Assembly (NCBI RefSeq): GCF_039522365.1
Contig: NZ_BAAADJ010000004.1
Location: forward strand, 124,001 to 188,000
Source: Bacillus carboniphilus
GTDB taxonomy: Bacteria; Bacillota; Bacilli; Bacillales; JC228
DNA: 64,000 bases
Direction of reading: 5' to 3'
Each line of letters starts with the position of its first letter. The first letter of the stretch is position 1. This document shows, in pieces, positions 9,007 through 17,483 of the stretch. Made by a program: the position numbers and the translations under genes. The notes under the pieces were generated by a model. The model ran no database searches. It was not told the origin of the DNA and saw only the letters and a list, made by a program, of their open reading frames with translations.

Positions 9007-10743
9007 CTATGCTTTAACTAGCCCCTCTACCTTTTTCATTACGGAGGCTGTAAGGCTTTGTAATCGTTCTTCGCTGTCTGCAAGAGATGTACCTTTTACA
9101 GCAAAGTAAAATTTACATTTTGGTTCTGTTCCAGATGGACGAACACAGAACCATGAACCGTCTTCCAAGTAGTATTTTAATACATTGGAAGACGGGAGCT
9201 GGATAGCAGTCTTCTCACCATTTAATAGGTCTGTCCGCTCCGTTGATTTATAATCTTCAACAGCAAGCACCTGGATACCATTGACCGATGTAGGAGGATC
9301 TTGACGGAAGCTCTCGAGAATTCCCTGTATTTGCTCCGCCCCATCTTTTCCTTTTAGTGTTAGGGATTTTAGTCCTTCACGGTAGAAGCCAAATTTTTCA
9401 TAGATCTCAAGAAGTCCATCATACAATGTCTTACCTTGAGATTTATAATAAGCTGCCACTTCTGTCACGAAAAGAGCTGCTTGAACAGCGTCTTTGTCAC
9501 GGACGAAGTCACCTATTAAATATCCATAGCTTTCCTCATAACCAAATTGGAAGCTATGCTCACCAGTAGACTCATATTCCTTTATCTTTTCACCGATAAA
9601 TTTAAATCCAGTTAATACATCAATCGTCGTTTGGTCGTATGATTCCGCAATCGCACGGCCAAGTTCAGAAGTAACAATCGTTTTTAGGACTGCACCATTA
9701 CTAGGTAATGTTCCGTTTTTTCTCTTTTGAGATAGAAGATAATGAAGCATGAGTGCACCTGTTTGGTTCCCTGTCAGAACGACATATTCCCCAGCTTCGT
9801 TCTTTACAGCTACTCCTAGACGGTCAGCATCTGGATCCGTTCCAAGCAAGATGTCCGCATCTATTTCTTTCCCGTATTGAATAGCTATTGCAAATGCAGC
9901 ATGCTCCTCCGGGTTTGGTGATTCAACCGTTGAGAAATTAGGATCTGGTTGCTCTTGTTCTTTGACAACCGTTACGTTTTCAAACCCAAACGCTTTTAAC
10001 CCATCGCGAACAGGGTGGTTAGCCGTACCATGAAGCGGTGTAAATACAATTTTCAGATCTTTACTAACTTGACTGACGACATCACGGTTTAGCTGAATCG
10101 TCTTCAATTTTTCAAGGTAGGCTTGGTCCAATTCTTCCCCAATATATTGAAGGGTACCAGCATCTAGTAGTTCCTTCTCTTCAGATACTTCTACCGTTAG
10201 TTCATTTTCAACCTGATTCACATAGCGAATAATCGTTTCAGCCGCTTCTGGTGGAATCTGTCCACCATCTTCTCCGTAAACCTTGAAGCCGTTGTATTCA
10301 GGTGGATTATGACTGGCCGTAATGACCACGCCTGCATATGCTTGTAGATAACGTACTGCAAATGATAGCTCAGGGGTTGGTCGCAAGCTTTCAAATACAT
10401 AGGACTTAATTCCATATTTACCCACCGTCTTTGCCACTTCTAAAGCAAACTCTGGAGATTGGTAACGGGAATCGTAAGCTACAGCAACACCACGTTGTTT
10501 CGCCTCTTCCCCTTGCTCAGTGATGTATTTCGAGAGTCCTTCAGCGGCACGTCTAATTGTGTAAATGTTCATCCGATTTGTACCAGGGCCAAGCTCCCCA
10601 CGCATGCCACCTGTACCAAACTCTAAATGTTTATAAAAACTGTCCACTTTTTCCTTCTCGTTCATAGCAGACAATTTGGTTTTCAATTCTGAATCTAACT
10701 CTTCAAATTGCACCCATCTTTTATACTCATTTTCCCATGACAT
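9007..10743 (-). CDS. pgcA: Alpha-phosphoglucomutase
   Basis: A 578-residue alpha-D-phosphohexomutase that interconverts glucose-1-phosphate and glucose-6-phosphate, supplying UDP-glucose for teichoic acid and glycolipid synthesis. The phosphoserine loop [11 protein letters not shown], the metal loop DPDADR, the sugar loop GYEESYGYL and the C-terminal phosphate loop RPSGTEPK are all present. Length fits the Bacillus enzyme. A TTG at 10752 is only a few bases from the ribosome site, so the ATG at 10743, with GGGAG 9 nt upstream, is chosen. It stands alone with its own terminator. Confidence 0.92.
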   Translation of the reverse strand: MSWENEYKRWVQFEELDSELKTKLSAMNEKEKVDSFYKHLEFGTGGMRGELGPGTNRMNIYTIRRAAEGLSKYITEQGEEAKQRGVAVAYDSRYQSPEFALEVAKTVGKYGIKSYVFESLRPTPELSFAVRYLQAYAGVVITASHNPPEYNGFKVYGEDGGQIPPEAAETIIRYVNQVENELTVEVSEEKELLDAGTLQYIGEELDQAYLEKLKTIQLNRDVVSQVSKDLKIVFTPLHGTANHPVRDGLKAFGFENVTVVKEQEQPDPNFSTVESPNPEEHAAFAIAIQYGKEIDADILLGTDPDADRLGVAVKNEAGEYVVLTGNQTGALMLHYLLSQKRKNGTLPSNGAVLKTIVTSELGRAIAESYDQTTIDVLTGFKFIGEKIKEYESTGEHSFQFGYEESYGYLIGDFVRDKDAVQAALFVTEVAAYYKSQGKTLYDGLLEIYEKFGFYREGLKSLTLKGKDGAEQIQGILESFRQDPPTSVNGIQVLAVEDYKSTERTDLLNGEKTAIQLPSSNVLKYYLEDGSWFCVRPSGTEPKCKFYFAVKGTSLADSEERLQSLTASVMKKVEGLVKA

Positions 10744-10860
10744 TCTGCACAACTCCCTGCTATTTTTTCTTCCTATATCATACTATAAAATTCATCCTAC
10801 CGTCTTTTTATAATGATAAAATGTGCGAAATTACTAAAGGCTGGATGCGATGTGACGGTT

Positions 10861-11304
10861 TCAACTTTCCTCAAAGGTTCGGTTGGTTGGACTTTGTTTT
10901 TTTGTTTTGGAGTAGATTTGGATGTAAAAAATAATAGCCATTAGAATTCCTGCCGTATCCCACACCATATCTAGGATCCGGCCATCTCTTGAAAAAAGGG
11001 GTTGAAGTAATTCCGTCACTACCGCTAGGCATATCCCAATCGTCAAAACCTTGATCCAATTACAAATAGATAGAAGTAAAAGGGTCAGGATAAAAAAGCA
11101 TAGGGCATGTCCTATTTTTCTCCAGATATAGTCGGCTTCGATGGTTGATGGAAAATCTAGAAGTTGGTTGAATTGGATGTTGTGATTTATTTTAAAGTGT
11201 ATGGTGCCTTGGCTAAGTAGCGCCTCTAGACTTGAGGTACTGGTAAATAAAAAAATCGCGACTGCACATGTGATTGCGGTTATCACTTTGATTGCCTGTG
11301 TCAT
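10861..11304 (-). CDS. VanZ-like family membrane protein
   Basis: A 147-residue protein with about four hydrophobic segments. The family pattern is visible: KIGHALCFF in the middle, then TELLQPLFSRDGRILDMVWDTAG, matching the VanZ E-x-x-Q...R...D...G signature. VanZ relatives influence teicoplanin susceptibility, but most chromosomal members have no known function. Two copies of a TTAAACAAACGTTTGTTTAA palindrome lie 106 and 162 nt upstream and may control it. Confidence 0.8.
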   Translation of the reverse strand: MTQAIKVITAITCAVAIFLFTSTSSLEALLSQGTIHFKINHNIQFNQLLDFPSTIEADYIWRKIGHALCFFILTLLLLSICNWIKVLTIGICLAVVTELLQPLFSRDGRILDMVWDTAGILMAIIFYIQIYSKTKKQSPTNRTFEES

Positions 11305-11409
11305 GAGTAGTCTGTTCTCCCATAGTGTTTTTTACCATTATGGGATTTTGGGGTGGTTGTTATACTGGAGGGTTGGTCCTCTCTATTTTTCAGGTACATA
11401 TCCTATTTA

Positions 11410-11429
11410 TTAAACAAACGTTTGTTTAA
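11410..11429. promoter_or_regulatory. Perfect 20-bp palindrome, TetR-operator-like
   Basis: TTAAACAAACGTTTGTTTAA, a perfect palindrome upstream of the VanZ-like gene. Further copies occur at 11466-11485 and 36186-36207. Likely operator of a dimeric regulator of the TetR kind; none is encoded in this window. Confidence 0.5.
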
Positions 11430-11465
11430 ACTCCTGTATCCCTTGTGTCCGTTAAGTTCCAGCAA

Positions 11466-11485
11466 TTAAACAAACGTTTGTATAA
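11466..11485. promoter_or_regulatory. Second copy of the 20-bp palindrome
   Basis: TTAAACAAACGTTTGTATAA, one substitution from the perfect copy 56 bp away. The pair lies between dctB and the VanZ-like gene. Confidence 0.45.
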
Positions 11486-11495
11486 ACTTTGCAAC

Positions 11496-11546
11496 AAAAA
11501 ATTCGGGGCGTGACTAGTCCCTTTCGAAAATCACGAATCCCGAATT
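11496..11546 (-). terminator. Terminator overlapping the dctB 3' end
   Basis: Arms AATTCGGG and CCCGAATT, with inner CGTGA/TCACG pairing, enclose the dctB stop codon and are followed on the minus strand by a T-run. The coding 3' end doubles as the terminator stem. Confidence 0.65.
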
Positions 11547-12583
11547 CTCTGCACTTCTTTCATCAATTCTTTTCCAATAACTGATTCGTATTTATCATAG
11601 ATCGGCTTTAAGTTTTCCATCCATTTTTCTTTTTCCCAATCCAGTAAGATGTGAATGTTAAGGGATGTATTTAGTTTCAGTTCTCTCATATGTTGGTCGT
11701 TTATTTCAATCGAATGGCGTCTGATCCAGTCCGTCGTCTGTTTAAGTGCCTCTTCGATTTCGACTTGATATACCTCGGGAAGCTTATCCCAGAACTCTTG
11801 GTTCATTACGACAACGTACCCAAGGTAGCTATGGTTACTAACGGTTAAGTAGTTTTGGTTTTCAAATAACTTTTTAGAGTAAATATTTGAAATGGTATTC
11901 TCATGACCATCAATAAATCCGACCTGCAGATTTTCATACGTCTTATTGAACGGTAAAGAGCTTGTAGCGGCACCTAATGCTTGGTATTGATCCTGGATGA
12001 TGTCACCTGGCATGGTTCGGAAGTGAAGACGGTTGAAATCTCCTGGTGACACAAGTGGCCGTCTATTATTGGTTATTTGCTTAAACCCGTTGTACCAAAA
12101 GGTTAGACCCTTCACACCCTCTTGATTTTCAAGCCTTGCAAGTAATGTTTTTCCAATTTTTCCTGTAAAAGCTTCTTCTACCTGTTCATAGTCATTAAAA
12201 GCAAAAGGCAGGTCAAACACTTGGAATTCTGGTACATAGGGTGAAATTTTGGATGTCGCTGGGATGATCATCTGAACATTATTATTCTTGAGGGCATTCC
12301 ACTCGTTAATATCTGAATAGAGTGAACCATTTGGATAAATTTCTACTTTCACATGGCCATTTGTATTTTTCTCTACCAGATTTTTAAATCGCCGAACGGC
12401 CTTACCCTTTGGTGTGTTTTCTGACACAACATGACTCACTTTAATGACGATTTGATTCTTTAGATTTTCTTGTTCATCATCATATTCTAATGGCTGTGTG
12501 GCTGATTCTGGCTGAAACCCCACCAAAAATGCACTCGCAATTCCGGAAAAAATCACAACACATATGAAAAGAAATGTCCGCAT
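11531..12583 (-). CDS. dctB: C4-dicarboxylate-binding TRAP-type protein DctB, probable co-sensor
   Basis: A 350-residue exported solute-binding protein of the TRAP DctP family: an N-terminal hydrophobic segment without a lipobox Cys, then KVSHVVSENTPKG and the family strand GLTFWYNGFKQITN. No TRAP permease genes adjoin it. It diverges from a DcuS/CitA-type kinase, the arrangement of Bacillus subtilis dctB-dctS-dctR, where DctB acts with DctS to sense C4-dicarboxylates. The frame is open 150 nt further upstream, but the ATG at 12583 with GGGGGA and a signal-like N-terminus is the start. The dicarboxylate specificity is inferred from context. Confidence 0.82.
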   Translation of the reverse strand: MRTFLFICVVIFSGIASAFLVGFQPESATQPLEYDDEQENLKNQIVIKVSHVVSENTPKGKAVRRFKNLVEKNTNGHVKVEIYPNGSLYSDINEWNALKNNNVQMIIPATSKISPYVPEFQVFDLPFAFNDYEQVEEAFTGKIGKTLLARLENQEGVKGLTFWYNGFKQITNNRRPLVSPGDFNRLHFRTMPGDIIQDQYQALGAATSSLPFNKTYENLQVGFIDGHENTISNIYSKKLFENQNYLTVSNHSYLGYVVVMNQEFWDKLPEVYQVEIEEALKQTTDWIRRHSIEINDQHMRELKLNTSLNIHILLDWEKEKWMENLKPIYDKYESVIGKELMKEVQRIRDS

Positions 12584-12693
12584 GGTTTTCCCCCTTTCTA
12601 TTCGAAAAAATTTCGTGGCGTGCCCGACACCTGTCAGATTGTCTATTCTGATGGTACAATAGATTGTAGAAAATCGGAAGGAATTATGATGAG

Positions 12694-14328
12694 ATGATTG
12701 CGAAGCATATGCCCATTCGTTGGAAGATGACAATCTTATCTTTTGGGGTCGTTTTATTTTCTCTAGTAATCGCCCTGATTATTTTTGTGGGAAAAGTGAT
12801 TGAGATCAGAGAAGATGAATTGGGAAACCAAGCCCTGCTTATTTCGCGTACGGTTGCGAACCTTCCTACTGTAAAGGAACATATTCAGTCCTCTAGTGTA
12901 TCAAAAGGCTGGAAAGAAATTCAGCCAATTGTAGAGAACATTCGAACTGTAAATGGTTCGGATTACATCGTTGTTTTAAATATGAATCGAATTCGATACT
13001 CCCATCCCTCTCCAGACATGCTCGGAACTTTATCTTCTGGTAAAGACGAGGGGCCAGCTTTTGCAGAACATAGTTATACTAGTAAGGCAAAAGGAGAGTT
13101 GGGAACAGCTATACGAGGTTTTGTTCCCATCATGAATGATAGTCACCAGCAAATTGGAGTAGTTATCGTGGGAATGATTGTTCCATCTGTGTGGGAAATT
13201 ATTGGTCCTATGAAAAAAGAGCTTTTTATCATGAGTGTGATTACTCTTCTCTTTGGAATAATCGGGTCCTGGCTTTTAGCAAGGCATATTAGACGGGAAA
13301 CCTTTCAGCTTGAACCACATGAAATAGCTAAGCTACTTGTTGAAAGGACTGCAACTTTCCAAGCAATGAATGAAGGAATTATTGCAATTGATATCGAGAA
13401 ACGAGTTACTGTTTTTAATGAAAAAGCGAAAGAAATCTTGTCCATTGATGGGGATGTGGAAGGCCAACTGATTTCTGAAGTTCTCCCCGACACCAAATTA
13501 CCAGATACTCTTACCTCAAAAGAACCTATCTATCATGAGGAATTACGCTTAGGTGAAAAAATTGTGCTAAGCTCCAGAGTTCCGATTATGGTAGACGGAC
13601 AAGTTGTGGGTGCGGTGGCGATTTTTCAAGACCGGACTGATATGACTAAGCTTGCTGAAGAGCTCACGGGTGTAAGAACGTTTGTCGAGGCTCTCAGAGT
13701 TCAAAACCATGAACATCAAAATAAACTTCATACGGTTGCAGGGTTAATTCAGTTGGACGAAGGGGAAAAAGCACTGAATTACATTTTTCAGTCCACTGAA
13801 GAAGAAGCGAATATGATTAAGTTCTTAACGGACAGGATTAAAAATGATAATCTGACCGGATTGTTACTAGGTAAAATTAGACGCAGTAAAGAACTTGGGA
13901 TTGAGTTGAAGTTTGACCCGGATAGCTTTTTGTCCAAGCTCCCTTCTCTTCTGGACCAGCATGACCTTGTTGTCGTTTTAGGGAATTTGATAGAAAATGC
14001 TTTTTTTGCTTTGAAGGGTTCTCGGAAGGAAAAGAAGCTGGTACACGTTATAATAGAAGAAACTGATAACAAACTTCACATTGTAATAGAAGATAACGGT
14101 AGCGGAATTGCTGAAGAGCACCTCCCTTATATTTTTGATAAAGGGTTTACGACCAAAGGAAAAGAAGGCTCAGGAATTGGTTTATATTTGATTAAAAAGA
14201 TCATTGAAAAATCGGGAGGTAAGATTTTTGTTCAATCCCGTTTAGGCGAAGGAACAGAGTTTTCATTGAATTTTCCGATGAATGGAGGGTTGGAGGATGA
14301 CGAGGGACATTCAAATCATGTTAATTGA
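12694..14328 (+). CDS. dctS: Sensor histidine kinase DctS (CitA/DcuS family)
   Basis: A 544-residue membrane kinase: one membrane helix near residues 15-35, an extracellular PAS-like sensor (NGSDYIVVLNMNRIRYSHPSP) to about 170, a second helix, a cytoplasmic PAS domain, then the short dimerisation helix of this family with phospho-acceptor His in NHEHQNKLH, and a HATPase domain with NLIENAFFAL, DNGSGI and GSGIGLYL. This family senses citrate or C4-dicarboxylates. It overlaps dctR and diverges from dctB. The start ATG has GGAAGGA about 11 nt upstream; a later ATG (MPIRWKM) is possible. Confidence 0.88.
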   Translation: MIAKHMPIRWKMTILSFGVVLFSLVIALIIFVGKVIEIREDELGNQALLISRTVANLPTVKEHIQSSSVSKGWKEIQPIVENIRTVNGSDYIVVLNMNRIRYSHPSPDMLGTLSSGKDEGPAFAEHSYTSKAKGELGTAIRGFVPIMNDSHQQIGVVIVGMIVPSVWEIIGPMKKELFIMSVITLLFGIIGSWLLARHIRRETFQLEPHEIAKLLVERTATFQAMNEGIIAIDIEKRVTVFNEKAKEILSIDGDVEGQLISEVLPDTKLPDTLTSKEPIYHEELRLGEKIVLSSRVPIMVDGQVVGAVAIFQDRTDMTKLAEELTGVRTFVEALRVQNHEHQNKLHTVAGLIQLDEGEKALNYIFQSTEEEANMIKFLTDRIKNDNLTGLLLGKIRRSKELGIELKFDPDSFLSKLPSLLDQHDLVVVLGNLIENAFFALKGSRKEKKLVHVIIEETDNKLHIVIEDNGSGIAEEHLPYIFDKGFTTKGKEGSGIGLYLIKKIIEKSGGKIFVQSRLGEGTEFSLNFPMNGGLEDDEGHSNHVN

Positions 14329-14986
14329 AGATGATCCGATGGTTCAAGAGGTGAATCGAAGCTTCATTGAACGACTGTCTGGGTTTCATGTGTGCGCTGC
14401 TGCTTCCAATGGTGTCGCTGGGTTAGAGCAGCTCAAAAATGTACAACCAGATTTAATTCTACTCGATAATTTTATGCCTGAGCAAAATGGAATTGAGACC
14501 TTACAGGCAATTCGTAGTCAAGATTTCAATGTGGATGTCATCGTCGTGACAGCCGCCCAGGATAAAGAAACGATCCTTGCAATGAAACGCTATGGTGCCT
14601 TCGATTATATAATTAAGCCATTTAAGTTTGAACGTTTAAAGCAAGCACTTTTACAATATAAAGCCTTTAAAGATGAATTGATGGGAGACAAACCGATTGA
14701 ACAACAGGATTTGGACCATGTTCGTGGCCTGATCCCCTCTAATCCTCATGCGAATTTAAATGATGACTTGCCAAAAGGATTAAATCAGCAAACCTTGCAG
14801 CAAATTATTCAATTGTTGTCTAAAGAGGGATCACCCTTGTCAGCAGAGGAAACGGCTGAGCGGATTGGCATAGCACGTGTGACGGCCCGGCGGTATCTAG
14901 AATACTTACAAAAAAGTGGACAAGTTAAGCTGGTTGTGGAATATGGAAGTATTGGTCGGCCGATTAATCGGTATCAGTGGGTTTGA
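14297..14986 (+). CDS. dctR: Response regulator DctR (CitB/DcuR family)
   Basis: A 229-residue two-component regulator. The receiver domain has the acidic pair in IEDDPMV, phospho-acceptor Asp in ILLDNFMPEQNG and the conserved Lys in YIIKPFKFE. The C-terminal half contains a helix-turn-helix (ETAERIGIARVTARRYLEYL). It overlaps the end of dctS by 32 nt, so the two are translationally coupled. An ATG at 14282 is in frame but lacks a ribosome site; the ATG at 14297 has GGAGGG 7 nt upstream. It probably activates a dicarboxylate transporter gene; a target in this window is not evident. Confidence 0.88.
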   Translation: MTRDIQIMLIEDDPMVQEVNRSFIERLSGFHVCAAASNGVAGLEQLKNVQPDLILLDNFMPEQNGIETLQAIRSQDFNVDVIVVTAAQDKETILAMKRYGAFDYIIKPFKFERLKQALLQYKAFKDELMGDKPIEQQDLDHVRGLIPSNPHANLNDDLPKGLNQQTLQQIIQLLSKEGSPLSAEETAERIGIARVTARRYLEYLQKSGQVKLVVEYGSIGRPINRYQWV

Positions 14987-14998
14987 TGGGTGGATGGG

Positions 14999-15037
14999 AA
15001 GCCTATGGGGCATGATGTGTCTCCGGTAGGCTTTTTT
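14999..15037 (+). terminator. Terminator of dctS-dctR
   Basis: AAGCCTA and TAGGCTT arms separated by 21 nt with a following T-run, starting 12 nt after the dctR stop. Confidence 0.65.
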
Positions 15038-15074
15038 GTATATAATTAGGTTGGTTTTTGTAAATTTGGTGGTG

Positions 15075-15154
15075 ATTGCACCTTCGTTCCCGGAATTGCA
15101 CCTTCATTCCAGGAATTGCACCTTCATTCCAGGAAATGCACCTTTATTGCCATA
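15075..15154. repeat. Tandem array A, 20-bp units
   Basis: Three near-identical 20-bp units (ATTGCACCTTCATTCCAGGA type) plus a fourth degenerate one. No coding signal. It begins a continuous block of tandem repeats between dctR and the TAXI TRAP operon. Confidence 0.85.
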
Positions 15155-15167
15155 GCAGAAGTAAAGG

Positions 15168-15369
15168 TTCCGATAGACCCAGCAGAATTTCCGATAGCCA
15201 ACCCATTTTTTCCGATAGACCCGGCAATATTTCCGATAGCCTCCCCATCTTTTCCGATAGACCCAGCAAAGTTTCCGATAGCCAACCCATCATTTCCGAT
15301 AGACCCAGCAAAGTTTCCGATAGCCTCCCCATCTTTTCCGATAGACCTAGTAAAATTCCCGACAGCCAA
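15168..15369. repeat. Tandem array B, ten 21-bp units with higher-order pattern
   Basis: The core TTCCGATAG recurs at exactly 21-bp steps from 15168 to 15357, ten copies. The bases after the core alternate between ACCC-type and CC-type, and the latter alternate again between CCAA and CCTC, giving 42-bp and 84-bp higher-order repeats. This points to growth by duplication of two- and four-unit blocks. Confidence 0.9.
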
Positions 15370-15815
15370 CCCCGAGTTCTGAATTACAATCCCTAAGTTC
15401 TGAATTCACAACCTTGAGTTCCGATTTCCCACCCCTTAGTTCTGAAATCCTGCCCCTAAGTTCCGAATTCCTACCCCTAAGTTCTGAATTCTCACCCCTG
15501 AGTTCTGAATTTACACCCCTAAGTTCTGAATTCACACCCCCGAGTTCCGAATTCACACCCCCGAGTTCCGAATTCACACCCCTGAGTTCCGAATTTCCAC
15601 CCCTAAGTTCTGAATTCACACCACTGAGTTCCGAATTCACACCCCTGAGTCCCGAATTCACACCCCTGAGTCCCGAATTCACACCCCTGAGTCCCGAATT
15701 CACACCCCTGAGTCCCGAATTCACACCCCCGAGTTCTAATTCACACCCCTGAGTCCCGAATTCACACCCCCGAGTTCCGAATTCACACCCCAGAGCTCTG
15801 AATTCACACCCCCTA
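15370..15815. repeat. Tandem array C, 21 units of 21 bp
   Basis: The core AGTTCTGAATT or AGTTCCGAATT followed by CACACCCC-type bases recurs every 21 bp from 15375 to 15794. A single 1-bp deletion near 15737 shifts the phase. Because 21 is a multiple of three, long spurious frames cross it on both strands; they have no start signals or recognisable products. The array ends about 135 bp before the TAXI binding-protein gene. Confidence 0.92.
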
Positions 15816-15949
15816 TTAGTTGCAAAGATTCATAACCTCGCCAACCCACGACCAAAAAGACCAAAATGTTCAATAAGTTCGAAATATCCCAAAAACCCTA
15901 TGAAAGCGGTAACATGAAACTTACAACATATATAAGGGGGATTTTCTAA

Positions 15950-16954
15950 ATGAAGAAGTTTAAGTTAGTTGCCATTTTAGCTATCTTTTCTTTAATTCTA
16001 GCTGCTTGCGGCGGCTCAGATGATGCAGGTAATGGTGGAGACACTGATGGAGGAAGCTCTTCTTCTAGCGAATCAATCGTATTCGGTACTGGTGGAACAT
16101 CTGGTGCTTACTACGCAATTGGTGGATCTTTAAAGCCTATTTTTGAAGAAAGTGATTTAGTTGGAAATGTAACAGTTGAATCTACTGGTGCTTCTGTTGC
16201 CAATATCCAAAACATTAACGATAACCTAAACCAAGTTGCCATTGTGATGAGTGACGTGGTATATGATGCTAGAGAAGGAATTGGTCAATTCGAAGGTAAT
16301 GCAGTAGACCTTCAAGCTATGGCTGGTATGTACCAAAACGTAGTACAGGTTGTAGCAATGGCTGATAGTGGAATTACTAGTATTGAAGATTTAGAAGGTA
16401 AAAGAGTTGGGGTTGGACAAGTTGGTTCTGGTGTTGAGCAAAGTGCTCAAAAGGTTCTAGAAGCTGCTGGTTTAACTTATGATGATCTTAGCAAAGTAAC
16501 ACACACTGGTTATGCAGATAGTGTACAAGAAATGAAGAACGGAACACTTGATGCTGCATTCTTTACATCTGGTGTACCAAATAGTAACATCACAGACTTA
16601 ATGCTTCAAAACGATGTTGTTTTCGTTGAAATCAAAGGTGAATTGGCTGATAAGCTAATCGAGCTTTATCCATTCTACAAGCCTTACACAATCGAAGCTG
16701 GTGACGAAGCGAAGTACAACCTTGAAGAAAAAGTTGAGACAGTTGGAATCCAAAACATGATTGCTGTTTCTAAAGATCTTAGCGAAGACCTAGTGTATGA
16801 CTTAACGAAACGTTACTATGACTACCTTGGATCTGATGCAGTTGCGGTTATTTCTCTAAACGAAATTAGCCGTGATGACATCGCGAAAGGTCTAATTGCT
16901 CCATTACATCCAGGAGCGAAGAAGTTCTACGAAGAAAAAGGAATTCTTGAGTAA
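15950..16954 (+). CDS. TAXI-family TRAP transporter solute-binding lipoprotein
   Basis: A 334-residue lipoprotein with lipobox LAAC at residues 17-20 and a Gly/Ser-rich linker. The mature part starts with FGTGGTSGAYYAIGG, the TAXI-family signature, and has the EDLEGKRVGVGQVGSGVE segment. It captures a solute outside the membrane for the TRAP permease encoded two genes downstream. TAXI proteins bind glutamate or other small acids in known cases; the ligand here is unknown. The ATG has AAGGGGG at good spacing. A hairpin after the gene probably keeps its expression above that of the permease. Confidence 0.92.
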   Translation: MKKFKLVAILAIFSLILAACGGSDDAGNGGDTDGGSSSSSESIVFGTGGTSGAYYAIGGSLKPIFEESDLVGNVTVESTGASVANIQNINDNLNQVAIVMSDVVYDAREGIGQFEGNAVDLQAMAGMYQNVVQVVAMADSGITSIEDLEGKRVGVGQVGSGVEQSAQKVLEAAGLTYDDLSKVTHTGYADSVQEMKNGTLDAAFFTSGVPNSNITDLMLQNDVVFVEIKGELADKLIELYPFYKPYTIEAGDEAKYNLEEKVETVGIQNMIAVSKDLSEDLVYDLTKRYYDYLGSDAVAVISLNEISRDDIAKGLIAPLHPGAKKFYEEKGILE

Positions 16955-16965
16955 TAATATGAGGA

Positions 16966-16991
16966 GGGCATCAACCTTGGTGCCCTTTTTT
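16966..16991 (+). terminator. Terminator/attenuator after the TAXI binding-protein gene
   Basis: 9-bp stem GGGCATCAA/TTGGTGCCC with one G-U pair and a 2-nt centre, then six T. It lies between the stop codon and the next ATG at 16997, so the downstream genes depend on read-through or on processing. Confidence 0.75.
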
Positions 16992-16996
16992 ACAAT

Positions 16997-17473
16997 ATGA
17001 AAAAGAAAATCTTATTACTTTGTAGTTTGCTTGCTTTTATTTTATTATTGTTTATTCCGATTCCAGCCCTCATGCTAACGACTCAATCAGAAGTCATTAG
17101 AATCGAACCATTTCTTAAAAACCAACCATTTTCCATTCGTTGGACCCATTCCGTAGAGAAAGAAGATTGGGAAGAATTTTTTATTATTAAAGACGACACC
17201 ATTTTGATTGAATCAACACGTTTTAAAACCTTTGGAGCTGGTGTGCCAAATGATGCGGGTGAAAATACATTTATCAAGGATGGATGGGTCTATATGACAG
17301 ACATCAACCAGCCTATTGGGGAAACATTACGCTTTCAAACAGGAAAAACAACCAATCATCGCTTTCAAATAAAAGGCTCCTATTTGACACTCGAGCCACA
17401 AGTATCCTATGAGGTTAAAGTTCAAAAAGTCCCACTCTATCAACTAATGGTACGTCTTGTAAAAGTTAAGTGA
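16997..17473 (+). CDS. DUF1850 domain protein
   Basis: A 158-residue protein with one N-terminal membrane helix and an extracellular domain containing FSIRWTHSVEKEDWEEFF, the conserved start of DUF1850. Such genes are regularly found between TAXI binding proteins and fused TRAP permeases, so a role in assembly or function of that transporter is inferred, but no activity is known. The start is unusual: the ATG has no Shine-Dalgarno within 15 nt, because the terminator-like hairpin and its T-run occupy that space, and the only AGGAGGG is at the 5' base of the hairpin. Confidence 0.82.
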   Translation: MKKKILLLCSLLAFILLLFIPIPALMLTTQSEVIRIEPFLKNQPFSIRWTHSVEKEDWEEFFIIKDDTILIESTRFKTFGAGVPNDAGENTFIKDGWVYMTDINQPIGETLRFQTGKTTNHRFQIKGSYLTLEPQVSYEVKVQKVPLYQLMVRLVKVK

Positions 17474-17483
17474 GGTGAACATC

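Noticed and set aside
15076-15752. Open frames of about 60-125 residues on both strands across the repeat arrays
   Set aside because: The 21-bp period keeps any frame open. The products are 7-residue repeats without start signals, and several overlap each other on opposite strands.
15168-15815. CRISPR-like array
   Set aside because: The repeats are contiguous 21-bp units with no unique spacers, and no cas genes are nearby.
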